A stretch of 60,000 bases of DNA from Symsagittifera roscoffensis (GCF_963678635.1 NC_087070.1:46421467-46481466), one strand, 5' to 3'; shown: positions 18,957 to 30,492, numbered from the stretch's first letter. Program-made: numbers and translations. The notes: generated by a model from the sequence alone, not told the origin.

Positions 18957-21900
18957 TCATTCGACTAGAATAACTTCAGGTTCTAAAGAGTCGACTAAAT
19001 CAACGTCAGACAAGTCTTCTTCTTCGTCTTCTCCCGTCATGTACAGCTCCATTCCTCCCCTAAAACCAAAAACATGTTTCTGCAAAAAAATCAGAATCAG
19101 TTCACAAATTTGCACAGATCCAAACATCAATTTCAGACAATTTTTGACCTCAAAAACAAGCGTTTGATACTACAAAAACAAAGATAGCGAACAGAAAGTT
19201 GTAGAAAGTGAATGAACGCAAGGAAACAGAAAAAAAACGTCAACTTTCGAATTTCAATGAAAAAACTTATGCTCTCAAGCTCTTTAAATTTAACAGCGAT
19301 GTATGTTTGACATATTTTTCATAAAAGTATCCCAAATCCAAAACACTCAATCATAGATGAATTTTTTCCGTCGGAAAATCTGAAAAATAAAATCCACCTC
19401 AATCCGTTTTTGCTTTCCTTTTAAGAGGGAATGAGCTGAACTTGAAAAGAAATCAAAAGTCAAACCACTCAATTTGTAAAACTTAGCCTGAAAAAAAATC
19501 ATCTTTTTTAAAAAAACATATTTATGATGGTCTGTTTTTTGATAAAAGTAACACAATTTAAGAAAACTTGATCAATGAGTTAATTTTTGTTATTACGCTG
19601 AGAAATCTTAAAATTAAACTGCACTTGCGAAACTAGAAGTCGATCACGTTTTTTTTGCACAATTTGCGCTTTCGTAATTGGAGGGCAGAATTTATCAAAC
19701 TTTTAACAGATGAATAAGAATTGAATTCAAAAATAGCATACACACCTAAGTGCATTCATAAATGCATTATTATGAATGAATGCACTTCTGAAGTTACAAG
19801 AGCATTTTAAATTTTTTTCCTGAAAAAAAAATCATCAGACCTATGAGCAAAAATCACTCCGTTATTTTACACTTCATTATCAACGATCTATTTTAGTCTT
19901 AACTTCACAAACCAAAAAAGCTTGAAGAACCAATGATAAGAATAGGTGCATAAGCCAAAAAATTCATTTGATACACAGACTAAGGGAGTTTTTACCGTAA
20001 ACTGTCATTGTCTTCAGCGTATCCAGACCTAGCAATGCAGCATATATACACTATGCGCTTCATCTTTTTGTTGTAGAAGAGGTAGTTGAACGACCACAGA
20101 ACTCCTGGAGCAAAGAAAAGAAATAAATTGAGTGTTGAGAAAACTTCACTGCAAACTCATACTCAACAGTTTCAAACTCTACAATTTATTAATGTTCCAA
20201 TTGGGGCTGTTTCTCATTGTAGCCCCTCACTACCACTACCCCCCTCCCTCTCCTTAGACTCCCTCGTATATTGAAAACACTCCCCCTCCCCTATCCCGAA
20301 TTTGTAACCATTAATAGTCAAGGAGATCCTTTGTGCAGATGTTAATGGTTCAGTGAGCTTATTACCAATTGTTCCTCAAAATGACACAGAGTGTAAGCAG
20401 CTTCATCTAAACATCTAACTGGAAGTCTTTTGACAATTTACTAGCCTGGTTCTCCGAAGGGTCCGCAGTTCAGATCCGGACAGTACTTGTACACCTCGCA
20501 ATCTCTCAGACTGATCTCTCTGTCGATCGCCTCCCACAGTTTCGGTTTGAACATACTACTGTAGTAAGACCCCCCAAGCGTCAGCAGTAAACTGTCTACT
20601 GTATTCACCACCTAGACATTTTAATGAGCAAAAACATATTGAAAGGACTCGAAGAAGCTGAGAGGAACTCCACTTCGTTCCCTGTTATTCAGTCGATCAT
20701 TTTCATACAGACGCAGCAAAATTTTTAAGTACAGTATCAATTAATTTCAATTTATGCGATAGGAACTAAAACTTGATTTAATTAGGGAAGCATTGAGAGC
20801 TTAAACTAAACGCGTAAAAATGAGATGCTCCCAATGAAACCATTGTAAATTTCAGGCATTGGAACAAAATTTATTACAACAAAAAATAGTTCGAAAATTT
20901 TGTCGACCTTTTTTTAGGTCGACCAAATTGATTTTCCGAGCTCTCCCAAAGCACTAAAAAGACAGTTTTGGCCAATTTTTCTGCGCCGCAGGCAAGCGAA
21001 CTATTAAAAAAAAAACAGTCTAAAAAGGCGTTTTTAGACACTTTTTGGAAAATTTTGACCAAAAATTTGCGTTTTTTTTTTGGCGCGCGTTTCCCCCTCA
21101 AAACTTACAAATACAGAAGCCGAAGGCACCTTAAGAAAAATTTTAGGGTCCGTCAGCCAAAAATGGATATCTCAAAACAGTACAAAGGGGGGAACCTTTG
21201 GGCCGGTAGGGGGTCGAATCCCTGAAGAGCGGAAGTTAACCCCCCCCCCCAAATCCGCCCCTGAGTGTAAATACGTTTTAAGATTCGCTGTTGTATTTTG
21301 CAAATTACGTTCGGTATGCTTTCGATCAAACTTGAGTAGTTTTTGCAGAGCTCATGGTGGCCGTATAGCCGGAATCAGCTCAAAAGACAAACTGCATTGC
21401 ATTTAGATTACCTGGCTCAGATTTGGTTCCCGAGAGAAGTCTGTGGAGGGAGTGGAGGAGAAAGAGTAGTCGGGGTGGAAAGACTTATTCAGAGTGGACA
21501 CCAGAAAGAAGTGCGTCTTCTTACACAGCGCACTGGAACACATTAAACAAACTCAACCCTCAGTTGTTCCCCAATTGAAACAAAAAGAAGAAGAGAACAC
21601 AGCCATAAATCATCGGCTCATTCTCCTCAATCATAAGAAGAGGACAGCAAATACAGAGCGCTGACTCATATCAATTGTTCGTCGCAAAAAATGACGTATA
21701 TGTTAAGAAACCATGAAAAATCGAGTTTTGACAGTCGATTTGTGAAAAAGCGCGCTTGCATGCTCATGAAATATTTCCTCAAACATAAGCTCGCTCTTTT
21801 ACAAAATTTAATTGTCAGAACTTTGTTTGTCTAGATTTCTTAGCTTTAAGATATAAGTATCAAACACAGCGTGTAAATGAAACGTGGATTGATTTTTTCC

Positions 21901-24900
21901 CATAAGTTCGGAACATATTTTGAAAAAGCGAGCTTGCATGATACTTTGGAGCTTAGTTTCGTCAAATTTAGGCGCAGTTTTTCGAAATTTAATTGTCAAA
22001 TCTTCAACTGTCCTGGTTTCTTTTAAATTACAGCTTTTAGATTGGAAATACACCCCGTAGATTGAAATTAAATTGCCCGTAGATTGATTACAAAACCAGC
22101 TAACAAACAGTCACAGACAGTTGTTAAAGAGTATTGAACGCTATGAAACAAAAAATATATCTTGCTGTTTGAAAAAAACCTGAACTTTCGGATTTTAAAG
22201 AAAAAATATATGCCCTAAAACAGAATGAATTTGAAAAACAATTTGTGCTGGGTACTTTTTTGATAAAAATCAACCCAATTTGAGAAAACTGGATCAATAG
22301 GTAAACTTTTATTTCGCTGGGAAATCTGATAATTAATTTCCATTTTCGATATTAGAAGTCGATCACGTCTTTCGTGACTTTTACATTTTTGCTGTTCGAT
22401 AGTGGAGTTTGCTTTATTTTTAACATAAGAAAAAACTAAGAAAAAATCACCAAGGCCTATATAAGAAACTTCACTACTTTCATTACTCTTAATATCCATC
22501 TATAAAACAGAATTTTCCGGCTTTTTTGGAGTTCTTTCAAATTATGAGTTGTGTACATCATAATCCAGTCTGTTCCCTTCTTGAAAACGAAATAATCTAA
22601 TATTATTATGACTGACCTGAACGGATTTATCTGCTGCAGCTGGTCTTCGTCTGAGCTTGACTGACAACGGGAGAAATTTTTGTTGGGGCTGGTGCTGAAA
22701 AGTTTGTCATCGGGAGGACTCAAGGGCAGCATTTGGACAAGAGACCCTAAACATTGCACTAATTACATAATAAAGCATAAAAATTTGACCAAGGAGCAAC
22801 ATAAACAGTTACAAATGCATGTAAAAGGTCAGAACATTTTTTTCAATCAATTTTAAAGCTAATTCAAGGGCAACCTTTTACATGTTTTCCATTGTTATTA
22901 GAGCGCAAGTATTGAGCTACTATCGCTAAATGAGCTTAAGAGCAAATATCTCGCAGAAGCGAAGTAGCAAATTGAAGGTAAAAATAAAATAAAAAACAGA
23001 TCGCATTTTTTTAAAAACAGCAAAAAACTGAGCAAAAAGGATTGCACCCGGCATTCTAAACTTAAGAACGAGTAACACTTTTGTAAATCGAACAGAAAGA
23101 TAATCGTTGGAAAATTCTTCTAGTGATTTTTCAAAAATCTGTCAAATAAAGGTAAAAACCACACGAACTTTTGGAGAAAAAAACTGTTACACACCGATGG
23201 ATAACCAATGAAACGTACAAAAAAGCCGACCATTGAAATATTCCATAAAACAATGAACTTTAACACAAGAAAGGCTGCACTTTGCCAAAAAGAGCGAGAA
23301 AACGACAGAGCAGCTCTAAAGGGAAATAAGAAAAAGACAAAATAAGCCAAGAATTAGTACAATTTTTACTGTGTCATATTCGCACCTGCTGGCATCGACA
23401 CTTGAAGATTTAAGTTTTCGGAAGTTCGCCAAGGAGCCTTGAAAGATTGCTAACATTAGTCACCAATGATGCTGCTATAGATGCTAATAAAATGCCAATG
23501 CTATGCAGCAAAAATGCCACCAAAAATAAATAAAACAAGAGCTGCGCGTTAAATCTCCCACCACAACTTTAGGAGTCTCACTTGTGCCACGGACGCTTAA
23601 CGATCAGCAAACAAAAGCCACAAACAAAGGAAAGAACAGATGCTATAAAGTTACCAATGCTACAGATCGTGGTTGTAGCAAAAAGTCATCAAATGAGCAA
23701 GCGAGTTTTATTTGCGAGTTTTGTTGGAAAAAAGTAGAGTCATACTAAAATACTACCTTCGCTAGCTCGCTAAAGTTTCAAAACTCAAATAAGCCACACC
23801 CCTACTGAAAAAACAATATCAGAGTTGGTAAATTTCCAAATTTTAATTTCATTTATATCAGAAAAAAATTCCATGCTTTTGGAATTGCGCAGACGAAAAA
23901 TATGCATGCAAACGGCAGACTGACAATCTAAGTTTTTCCAGACAAAACTGATCTCAAACATACCGAAAAAATCAAGTTTTGATTGAAAATCAAACTCCAC
24001 ACCTTAGGCTCCAAAAGCACGCGCTTTACCACTAAACCAAAGAGGAAATCGGCCTGTGTTTTGTTGAGATTCCATAATAAACAAATTCCAATTTCTTACA
24101 CATTTGTAAGAAAAGTTGTTTTCGGGGAAAATTCTAGTTTTTTTTTCTCGTAATTTTTTTTTCTCCTAAACGAAAAGAAAACACAATAACTTCCTGATTT
24201 CACAAACCCAATCACATTACCTTTGTATCTTCCGAAAGCTACATCTTACAAAAAACTAGTTAATATTATAGAGTAAATATAAAGTTAAGTTAAAAATAAC
24301 GTTTCCAGCATAGGATCAAAATTTAGAATGAAGAATTAGTTACCAAAAAAATCACATTACAGATTGCCATTAGAAAAAAATGTGTCCGCTTTTAGATTTT
24401 TTAGAGCGGAAAATATAAAATATATCAAAGTGATATATAAACACATCGTCAATTGAGACTGAGTCTCATAACTTTGATCTTTGCGCGTTCATTGAAGGCG
24501 AGTGAGAACATCCCAGCGCAGAAAAGCGATCAAAAATTAAGCGTCTCAATTCAGTGTACGCAACAATTCTTTTAAAAAGTTGAACAGTACTTTGGTCATA
24601 ACTAATTTGATAATGTTTCCACTATTCTGGTGGTATTGCTAGTTTTGTATCTTTTTGTTAGGAAAAAACTTATTTATCCCAGACTTTTGTCAGTTGTCCA
24701 AAACTTTCTGATTTCTTAAAGTTGAATTACTATTCTGAGCAACATTTTAAGTTTAACGAATTGGAACCCAAGGTACATCATCAACAGTAGTTATTTTCCA
24801 ACCATTATGGATTTTTTTTTTAAAAAGGTCAATTAAAATGGGCCCTTCCGTCATGCGACGGTACGTGCACAGGTTGGATAGGGCCGTACCAACGCTATAT

Positions 24901-27349
24901 AAATACATCAGCAATATTTTATGAAAAAATCAAGTCGATATTAAAGCATCAAGAGAATTGTCAATTAAAATCTACCCTCCTCGATTATAGCACAGATAGA
25001 ATTGTCTATGTTGGATGTATTTTTAAGATTTTTGCACCCCCTAAGGCAGAGGATTGCACTCCTCAGAAATGCAAAACTTACTATTCCCATGGGATGGATT
25101 CGATGATATCTTTTCTTTGTTAATATTGTAAGCAGGCACCACATTTCATGAAGAAGCTAGAGGAGGGGGGGCAATTTCATGAAGTTGATTACGTATAACA
25201 GCCACAAAAGTGAAAATGACTGATTATTGAAAATCAAAATTTTGAAGCACTTTTTTCTGTGTTTTTCACATAAAGTATGGTTTTCAATCTCCACGCAAAT
25301 TTACTATATTCTCAAAACAAATCCCAACATCAAACCCCAAGAAAATGCACACAATCTGGCTGAACCATTACATCATCTCTATAACCTTTGTATTCGATAT
25401 CAAATATTTCCTGATGTGTTCAAGCTATCTAAAGTAGTACCCATTCCGAAGTTATCACTCAATGCAACATGCTTCGGCCCATATCTGTTACCCCAATGCT
25501 TGCTCGGGTTTTTGAAGGACTCGTATACAATCAATTTGTTTCCAATTCATACTTTTGTGGCTGAATAAGAACCAATTTGGTTTCAGGAACAAATCTTCGA
25601 CTAATTGTGCGCTCATTAAATTAATGGACGACTGCAAGTCTCTCGAGAAACAGGGATGCGATTATATCCGAATCTTTTCTTTGGATCTTAGCAAAGCCTT
25701 TGACAGAGTGCCACACCATCTCATAATCTCACTATTATCTTAAGTTGTCCCGAGTGTGAATCCCTATTTTGTAAACTTGATTCGTTCTTTTTTGATGCAC
25801 CGGAAACAGTTTGTTGTTTATGAAAACCACAGATCATCAACGAGCAGTACCAATAGTGGTGTACCGCAAGGGACTGTGATGGGTCCCCCGTGTTTCAATC
25901 TTTCATATGACGACTGTCAAGTTACTCAAACCCTGGCGACATTTGCGAAGTTTGCGGATGACAATACCCCCTGCATAGGTGGTAAACAAGGAGTTGACTC
26001 GGCAAATCAAGCCATCGGTCACATCGTGGAATGGTGTGAATCCAGTACTTTTATCTCGAACAACGAGAAATCCAAAGAAGTTCATATCAAATTATCTCAC
26101 TCAGTTACTATTCAACCTGTTCATGACATTGAGATCACCGACAAATTTAAAATTCTGGGCATCACGTTCACGGATAAACTCTGTTGAACCTCACATAACA
26201 AAGGCAACCAAAAAAGCCTCATCACAGCTGTTTCTGCTGATTAAACTGAAAAGCCTTGGATACACCAAAACTGAAATCAATCTTCTCTAAAATCAGCTTG
26301 TTATTCCCATCCTATTGTATGGTATTCAAGTATGGGAGGCGCACCCTAATATTTGCTCAACAAGATAGACCGAGTCCAGAGGAGGGCTGTTGATGCAGGC
26401 GTTATTCAAGGGTTTGTCTCAATCAACGACTTACTAAGGAAAGAGGACGCAAAACTTTAACGAATTATATCGAGAGATGACAACCATATTCTTTCAGGAT
26501 TAATTCCATCTCGATCAGAGTATAGCGAAGCAAAATTGGGAACGCGAAACCCAATCGGCAAATATCTGATGAAAGAAAAATATATGCGGCAGTTCCCTGA
26601 CATGTTTTTGAGAAACTACAATTTGTAAATGTATTTGCCAATCATGTTTATTGGGACAAATCTCTGAGATGTCTCGGAATATAAGCGCTATTAGTACGGT
26701 TCTATAACTTGGCATACAAATCACTGATATTGCTACGAACCATTTGACCGGAATGAAATTTCGGATTCTAATTGATTTTCCATGAGAAACTACAATTTGT
26801 AAATGTATTTTTTAATCAATTGTACTTTACTGATTTCAATTAAGATTTATTTATATAAGGCATATCTGAAGAAGAAATGTTTCGAAGTTTTCTCTTATTT
26901 TCATCCAATTGAAGCACTTCAGATTTCAGGTGGTCTGGAGTTCCCACCCTTTTAAACGAACTTTTAAATGGGACTCATCAAAAACGGCAGGACTAAACTG
27001 CTTATTTTATAAGGGCTGGTTGTTAGGCAAGATAAATTGCAAAAAGGATCTTACAATAAAAGTGAGGTTGAGGAAAACCAATACATCTTTAAGGCGAAAG
27101 TCTGAACCAATCAATTAAGGAAGGTAGACATAATGAATTTCGGAAATCCATTCCCATTGGTTAAAAAATTATTTAAAGAAAAACGAAGTTAATAGACGTA
27201 CCACTGTTGAGTTCCTTGAACAACTTTTTGTCTTCTGCAACCATTTTACATGAGTAGCTTTCGATTTTAGATTGCACATGGCAGTTTTGTCTTTCTTGGG
27301 TCAGCAATGCATTGATTTGCTCAAAAATGGGCAATTCTAGAAGCTTCAT
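18957..27349 (-). CDS. MAF1: MAF1, repressor of RNA polymerase III transcription (six coding exons)
   Basis: Coding exons in order on the - strand are 27349-27202, 22746-22617, 21532-21412, 20611-20446, 20104-19996 and 19059-18957. They total 777 bases, i.e. 258 residues plus TGA, close to the roughly 256 residues of vertebrate MAF1. Phases agree at every junction. Diagnostic blocks seen are MKLLELPIFEQINALL with KIESYSCKMVAEDKKLF (N-terminal MAF1 box), LPLSPP, KKTHFFLVSTLNKSFHPDYS with FSREPNLS, KPKLWEAIDREISLRDCEVY, GEPGVLWSFNYLFYNKKMKR, and an acidic tail TGEDEEEDLSDVDLVDS. Known role: nuclear protein that binds Pol III and lowers tRNA and 5S synthesis under TOR control. The start is the ATG at 27,349-27,347. 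An acceptor (GATTGCAG) at 27,361 puts 11 non-coding bases before it, so a 5' non-coding exon lies further upstream. Intron 4 uses a GC donor (CAG|GCTAGT). The gene appears intact. Confidence 0.95.
19210..19880. repeat. Dispersed repeat inside the last MAF1 intron
   Basis: Segments such as GTCAACTTTCGAATTTCAATG, TTTTTTGATAAAAGTAAC, AACTTGATCAAT and AGAAGTCGATCACGT recur in the same order at 22,160-22,450 inside MAF1 intron 2. This indicates two diverged copies of one repeat family. The flanking AT-rich sequence has no open frame. The family is unknown. Confidence 0.55.
20612..21411. other. MAF1 intron 3, with hairpin and possible transposon end
   Basis: Contains a perfect inverted repeat GTCGACC (20,902-20,908) / GGTCGAC (20,917-20,923) around TTTTTTTA. 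It also has a region with a C-run (from about 21,241) followed by CAAATCCGCCCCTG (to about 21,263). Read on the - strand that is CAGGGGCGGATTTGG, a terminus seen in many non-autonomous hAT elements. The other end and an 8-bp duplication were not found. Confidence 0.35.
21740..22045. repeat. Diverged tandem duplication in MAF1 intron 2
   Basis: AAAAAGCGCGCTTGCATG (about 21,746) and AAAAAGCGAGCTTGCATG (about 21,922) each lead to TTTAATTGTCA and then to a GTCTAGATTTCTT or GTCCTGGTTTCTT segment. This makes two diverged units of about 175 bp. Confidence 0.55.
22160..22450. repeat. Second copy of the dispersed repeat (MAF1 intron 2)
   Basis: This is the counterpart of 19,210-19,880. It shares CTGAACTTTCGGATTTTAAAG-like sequence, TTTTTTGATAAAAATCAAC, AACTGGATCAAT and AGAAGTCGATCACGT in the same order. 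Confidence 0.55.
22747..25226. other. MAF1 intron 1, left part: no gene seen
   Basis: This is a long AT-rich intron. Apart from the tRNA-like copy at 23,981-24,045, only a short hairpin (CCGTCATGCGACGG near 24,849) and an ATATAAA-rich stretch near 24,420 were noticed. Open frames here are short and have no recognisable motifs. Confidence 0.5.
23981..24045 (-). repeat. tRNA-like repeat, copy 3
   Basis: The - strand reads TTTGGTTTAGTGGTAAAGCG (A-box-like), then CTTTTGGAGCCTAAGGTG, then GTGGAGTTTGATT (weak B box). The CTTTxGxxCCTAAGG core is shared with 17,377 and 18,076, so the three belong to one family. It is degraded and unlikely to be a functional tRNA. Confidence 0.5.
25270..26900 (+). 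mobile_element. LINE-A: decayed non-LTR retrotransposon (RT to 3' end) in MAF1 intron 1
   Basis: The frames read QIFPDVFKLSKVVPIPK, NKNQFGFRNKSSTNCALIKL, FSLDLSKAFDRVPHHLI, SGVPQGTVMGPPCFN, FAKFADDNTPC and VIPILLYGIQVW, which are RT motifs in the proper order for a Jockey/CR1-like LINE. The catalytic Asp pair (FADD) is present. Stops or frameshifts occur near 25,555, 25,743, 26,186 and 26,290. The C-terminus (DRVQRRAVD-like ... LIPSRSEYSEAK ... RNYNL) ends at TAA 26,626-26,628. A 3' UTR follows with a roughly 30-base direct repeat (26,611 and 26,783) and a GTTTCGAAG hairpin region. The endonuclease end is missing (5' truncation). It lies antisense to MAF1. Confidence 0.85.
25756..26187 (+). 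pseudogene. LINE-A reverse transcriptase palm fragment
   Basis: A 143-codon frame with SGVPQGTVMGPPCFNLSYDD (RT motif B-like, with Pro for the usual Leu after GP), then FAKFADDNT (motif C), then FISNNEKSKEVHI (motif D region) and KILGITF (motif E-like). It is the largest unbroken piece of the LINE-A protein. It stops at a TGA where the frame should continue into the thumb, so it is inactive. Confidence 0.85.
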
Positions 27350-27389
27350 TCTGTCGAAACCTGCAATCAAGTCACTGACAGAAAATTGA

Positions 27390-27740
27390 TCCCATCATTG
27401 CTGTCTTAAAAATGTTAAACAACTAATACCTTCTTTGAAAACGATGGGCAATCTAAAGTATCTCTACACAATTAGCAGGTATTGTGCCAGTAAGGGTAAT
27501 CAGAAGGTCAAAAGTATCATAGTAACCGAGGTTACAGTCAGGAGTCCCTTCATCACGTATTCCAGTCAAAATCCTTGGAAATTTCTAGATATCGAAGTGA
27601 TAAAGATAAAAGAAGATGACAAGTGTTTAAGTCCTTTTCAATTAAAATCGATACGGGTTACGTTTCTTCAATAAGAACACGCAACTCGACACGAGAAATT
27701 ATAACAAACAAGGGTTACAAATAAAAACTTTCGTCGACAG
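27390..27740. other. Sequence upstream of MAF1 exon 1, shared with LINE-linked duplicates
   Basis: No MAF1 5' exon could be identified. From about 27,600 the sequence (GATGACAAGTGTT..., TTACGTTTCTTCA, ACACGCAACTCGA) recurs beside the 3' end of every LINE-B copy (31,530; 38,770; 41,870; 45,890; 49,690; 53,715), so it belongs to LINE-B 3' flank or UTR. The earlier part recurs only next to the two other MAF1 exon-1 copies. Confidence 0.45.
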
Positions 27741-27828
27741 TTATTTTGTCATTTATTGTTCCGAGTACGCAAGCGGCGTTCGCAATCTGTATTGCCAGGG
27801 AGATTCTCTGTTTTAAAACGCTGCCTGC

Positions 27829-28335
27829 TCTGGGTTCAGGGATGTCGAATACTCGGATTTTTTGATATCCGTTATTCGCCGCGGCCCAACTATTCGATAT
27901 TCGACTTCGGCCGAATAGTGCCCTTACTATTCGGATTCGGCTTCGGCCAAATGTTACTACTCGAACAACTATTCGGATATTTGTTTATTTTCTAAAAAGT
28001 ATTGAACATAGCATTTTTCAAGTAGAATTGGCTGGGACTTGCGTAATAATGTAAAAATCGCGCCATTTTGCCACTCCTTTTTCTTTTCTATACTCGCACT
28101 TAGCCATCTTAAAAAAAAACAGAAAAATATTGTGAAACAAAACAGTAAACCAATATTCGGAATATTCGGGTTTTTTAGCAGTGGACCCTGGATTATTCGG
28201 TATTCGGCAAAAAAAAAATATTCGGATTCGATATTCGGATTTCAAAATTTTAATATTCGGATTCGGCTTCGAAGTGCCGAATACTCGGTATTCGGGTCGA
28301 ATACTCGGATTCGAATCGATATCCCTGTCTGGGTT
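27829..28335. repeat. 8-bp target duplication TCTGGGTT
   Basis: TCTGGGTT at 27,829-27,836 and 28,328-28,335 directly flanks the CAGGGAT-ended element. Intact LINE-B copies (for example 31,740) have a single TCTGGGTT at this place, which confirms the pre-insertion sequence. Confidence 0.95.
27837..28327. mobile_element. Non-autonomous hAT-like element (491 bp) rich in TATTCGG motifs
   Basis: It begins CAGGGATGTCGAATACTCGG and ends, reverse-complemented, CAGGGATATCGATTCGAATC. It has an 8-bp target duplication and contains many ATTCGG/CCGAAT motifs in both orientations, concentrated toward the ends. No transposase segment is present. The CAGGG ends plus the 8-bp duplication indicate hAT mobilisation. 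It inserted into LINE-B copy 1 after that LINE had landed. Confidence 0.93.
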
Positions 28336-28474
28336 CCTCAGTGCATAAGCTTAGGTTCTTACAAAGCTTGCTCAAAAAAATTTCTGTGCTAGGGCCGGCC
28401 GCGCCCTGAATTTCAAAAGCTAGCGGTTGAAAAAGATATCCATCATTTAACAGATCTTTATACTTGTCAATTTT

Positions 28475-28792
28475 TCACTCCTCCGCTTCAGCGGCAGCCG
28501 TACCAGGGTTACAAACAGACCCGGCATTAATCCTACAAGGAGCTAAGGAGTCTACTACCGTTACATCCCACAAGAGCTGCTTACCAACATCCCATGGAAC
28601 GAGCGTCAAACGGTCTGGTCGCTTCTGATCGGTCCTGTCGAGATGTCGTGGTTCTAAAACAGACGGAATTTGAGAAGAAGATAAACTCTGCTTTATAAGG
28701 GCATTCAGGTTTGAATGACTAGACAATCTCTCTGCACTTTTCAGGCATGAAAGACCATGCCAACCATCCTCGGTAACGTCTTTTCCGCACAC
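28475..28792 (-). pseudogene. LINE-B C-terminal zinc knuckle and restriction-like endonuclease region
   Basis: Reads [20 protein letters not shown], then TDQKRPDRLTLVPWDVGKQ and LLWDVTVVDSLAP. C-x-C ... H-x4-C followed by R-PD(G) ... K ... W-D-V-T-V-V-D resembles the CCHC plus PD-(D/E)xK nuclease of R2/CRE/NeSL-class LINEs, which nicks the target and primes reverse transcription. Other copies have RPDG in place of RPDR here. The domain assignment is from motif memory. Confidence 0.7.
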
Positions 28793-29550
28793 GCATTTAT
28801 GCCGTTTTCATATTTTTGAGCCTAATCGAAGTCCTATCGCAATTCTGAGGTTGTTGGTTCGACAGTTTTAACATTAAATTTTTGCACGGGATGACGTTCA
28901 ACCATTGGGAGCCAAATCTAACTAGGAAAGCGTTGAATCTTTTTACGTCCGTTGGTTCGAGTCGTAGAGTCAAGTCTGAAATTTCCCTGTCAAAGATTGG
29001 CTCCGTCGATTTTTTTTTTTTGGATTTCATTTTCCGGAGCCATTTAAATTTTTCCAAGTTCAAACCACTGTTTAAGCGCATCATCATAGGTTCCATCCAA
29101 ACACTCCAAACCAAAGATTTCGCTTAAGGCATCTTTTGCTCCTACTGCTGAGGCAAATAAAGCGGGTAAAGAGAGTAGACGAGCGGAAGAAACGCCCAAG
29201 CCACATTTGGCTGCCGGGAGAACTGCTTGTAAAAACTGGTTATCATCCATTTTCACGTTAGTGACCTTTCATAACGAATTTATTAGTATTTTGTCGTAGC
29301 GTTCCAAAAAATCATTTTGCAAAAAAAACAAGGGCACGTACGCAAAAAATATAGGAGTTTTGGCATGCTAAAGCAGTTTTTCAGGAGGTAAAAACCATAA
29401 TCGGCGTCTAGTTTGTCAATGACATCCAAGATTTTTTCAAGCTCCTTAATTTTTTCGTCGAGCAATTCTTTTTCGGCAAAAATCGCCGATTGGAAATCCT
29501 AAAATGAGGAGTTCTTCTTTTGTTTTTATTTTTATTTTTTGCCTTATTTT

Positions 29551-30492
29551 TCAAAATTGTGTTAAAATTGAATTATACTGTGTGCTAGTAGTCGGTCCCA
29601 AAAAAAAACAAAGTTCGCGCTTCTCAGTGTTCAAGCTCAGGCCGTGAAATTGTTCCGATTTCAGAATGTTTTTAAGGTCCCGGAGTACTACCTTATAGTC
29701 GTCGGCTAAATTTCCATCATCTAAATACCAGATGTTAATTTTCGACTCCAACTGTTTGACTAGTGTATGAATTGTTTCCGCAAAAAGGGGTGGGGCTTCA
29801 GGATCACCTTGCTGAGTTCCGTCTTCTGACATTATGACATAGTTTCCGTATAAAAGGTAACTAGGTTTACCATACGCGCAATGGGTGTAATTATACAATT
29901 CGGGGCGATTTGAATGAACATGATTCAACATTGTTTATCTATTTAGAGAGTTAAAGACATTCCTAAAATCTAGTTTTGGAAAAAAAACAGTGCGATTTGG
30001 ATTGTCGTCGCAATCAATTAGGTTTCGAAACGAGTGCGCAGCTATTTCTGCTCCTCGTTAGGTACCGCATCCTACCTGTACGTTTCCGAAAAAAATTTGT
30101 CGCTCGGAGAGGGCCTTGCTTCCAACGCATTTAGACGCGATACGTCTCAGCGTTTTGCCTATGGCAATCGGTCTCAACCCTCCGTCTATCTTTATGAGGG
30201 CGATTAGCTTTGCGCCAAAAAAGAAAGGTCTTAGCGGTTCGGGTATTTTGCCATCTCCAATGAGGTTTATCAGCTTAGTAAGCGATTTCAGAAAATTAAG
30301 TCCTGCACTGCCATTTGACTTACTAACAAGATCTTTGAAAATTTGAGGAACTATTTCATCAGGACCTGCTGCTGATCCGTTTGGAAAGGACATTATCGCT
30401 TTGTAGAGATCGAAATCGGTTACGAAAAATCTATCCAAATTTTTTGGCTTTGGAGCTGCAAATTTGGCTCGCTCAGGGTGCTTAGACAACAA
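29551..30492 (-). pseudogene. LINE-B reverse transcriptase (two frames)
   Basis: The frame 30,492-30,058 has FPNGSAAGPDEIVPQIFKDL and PEPLRPFFFGAKLIALIK, then GGLRPIAIGKTLRRI (RT motifs 1-2). The frame 29,931-29,551 has NRPELYNYTHCAYG, DGTQQGDPEAPPLFAETIHT (motif B, QGDP), IWYLDDGNLADDYK (motif C, catalytic YLDD) and GLSLNTEK (motif D). The connecting part (30,057-29,932) carries a TAA where other copies have sense codons. It belongs to the RT lineage in which FFFGxxLIAL and GGxRPIAxGxxLRR are conserved. Confidence 0.85.

Noticed and set aside
20860-21263. A full hAT element ending at CAGGGGCGGATTTGG
   Set aside because: Only one plausible end was found; no matching inverted end and no 8-bp duplication could be identified.
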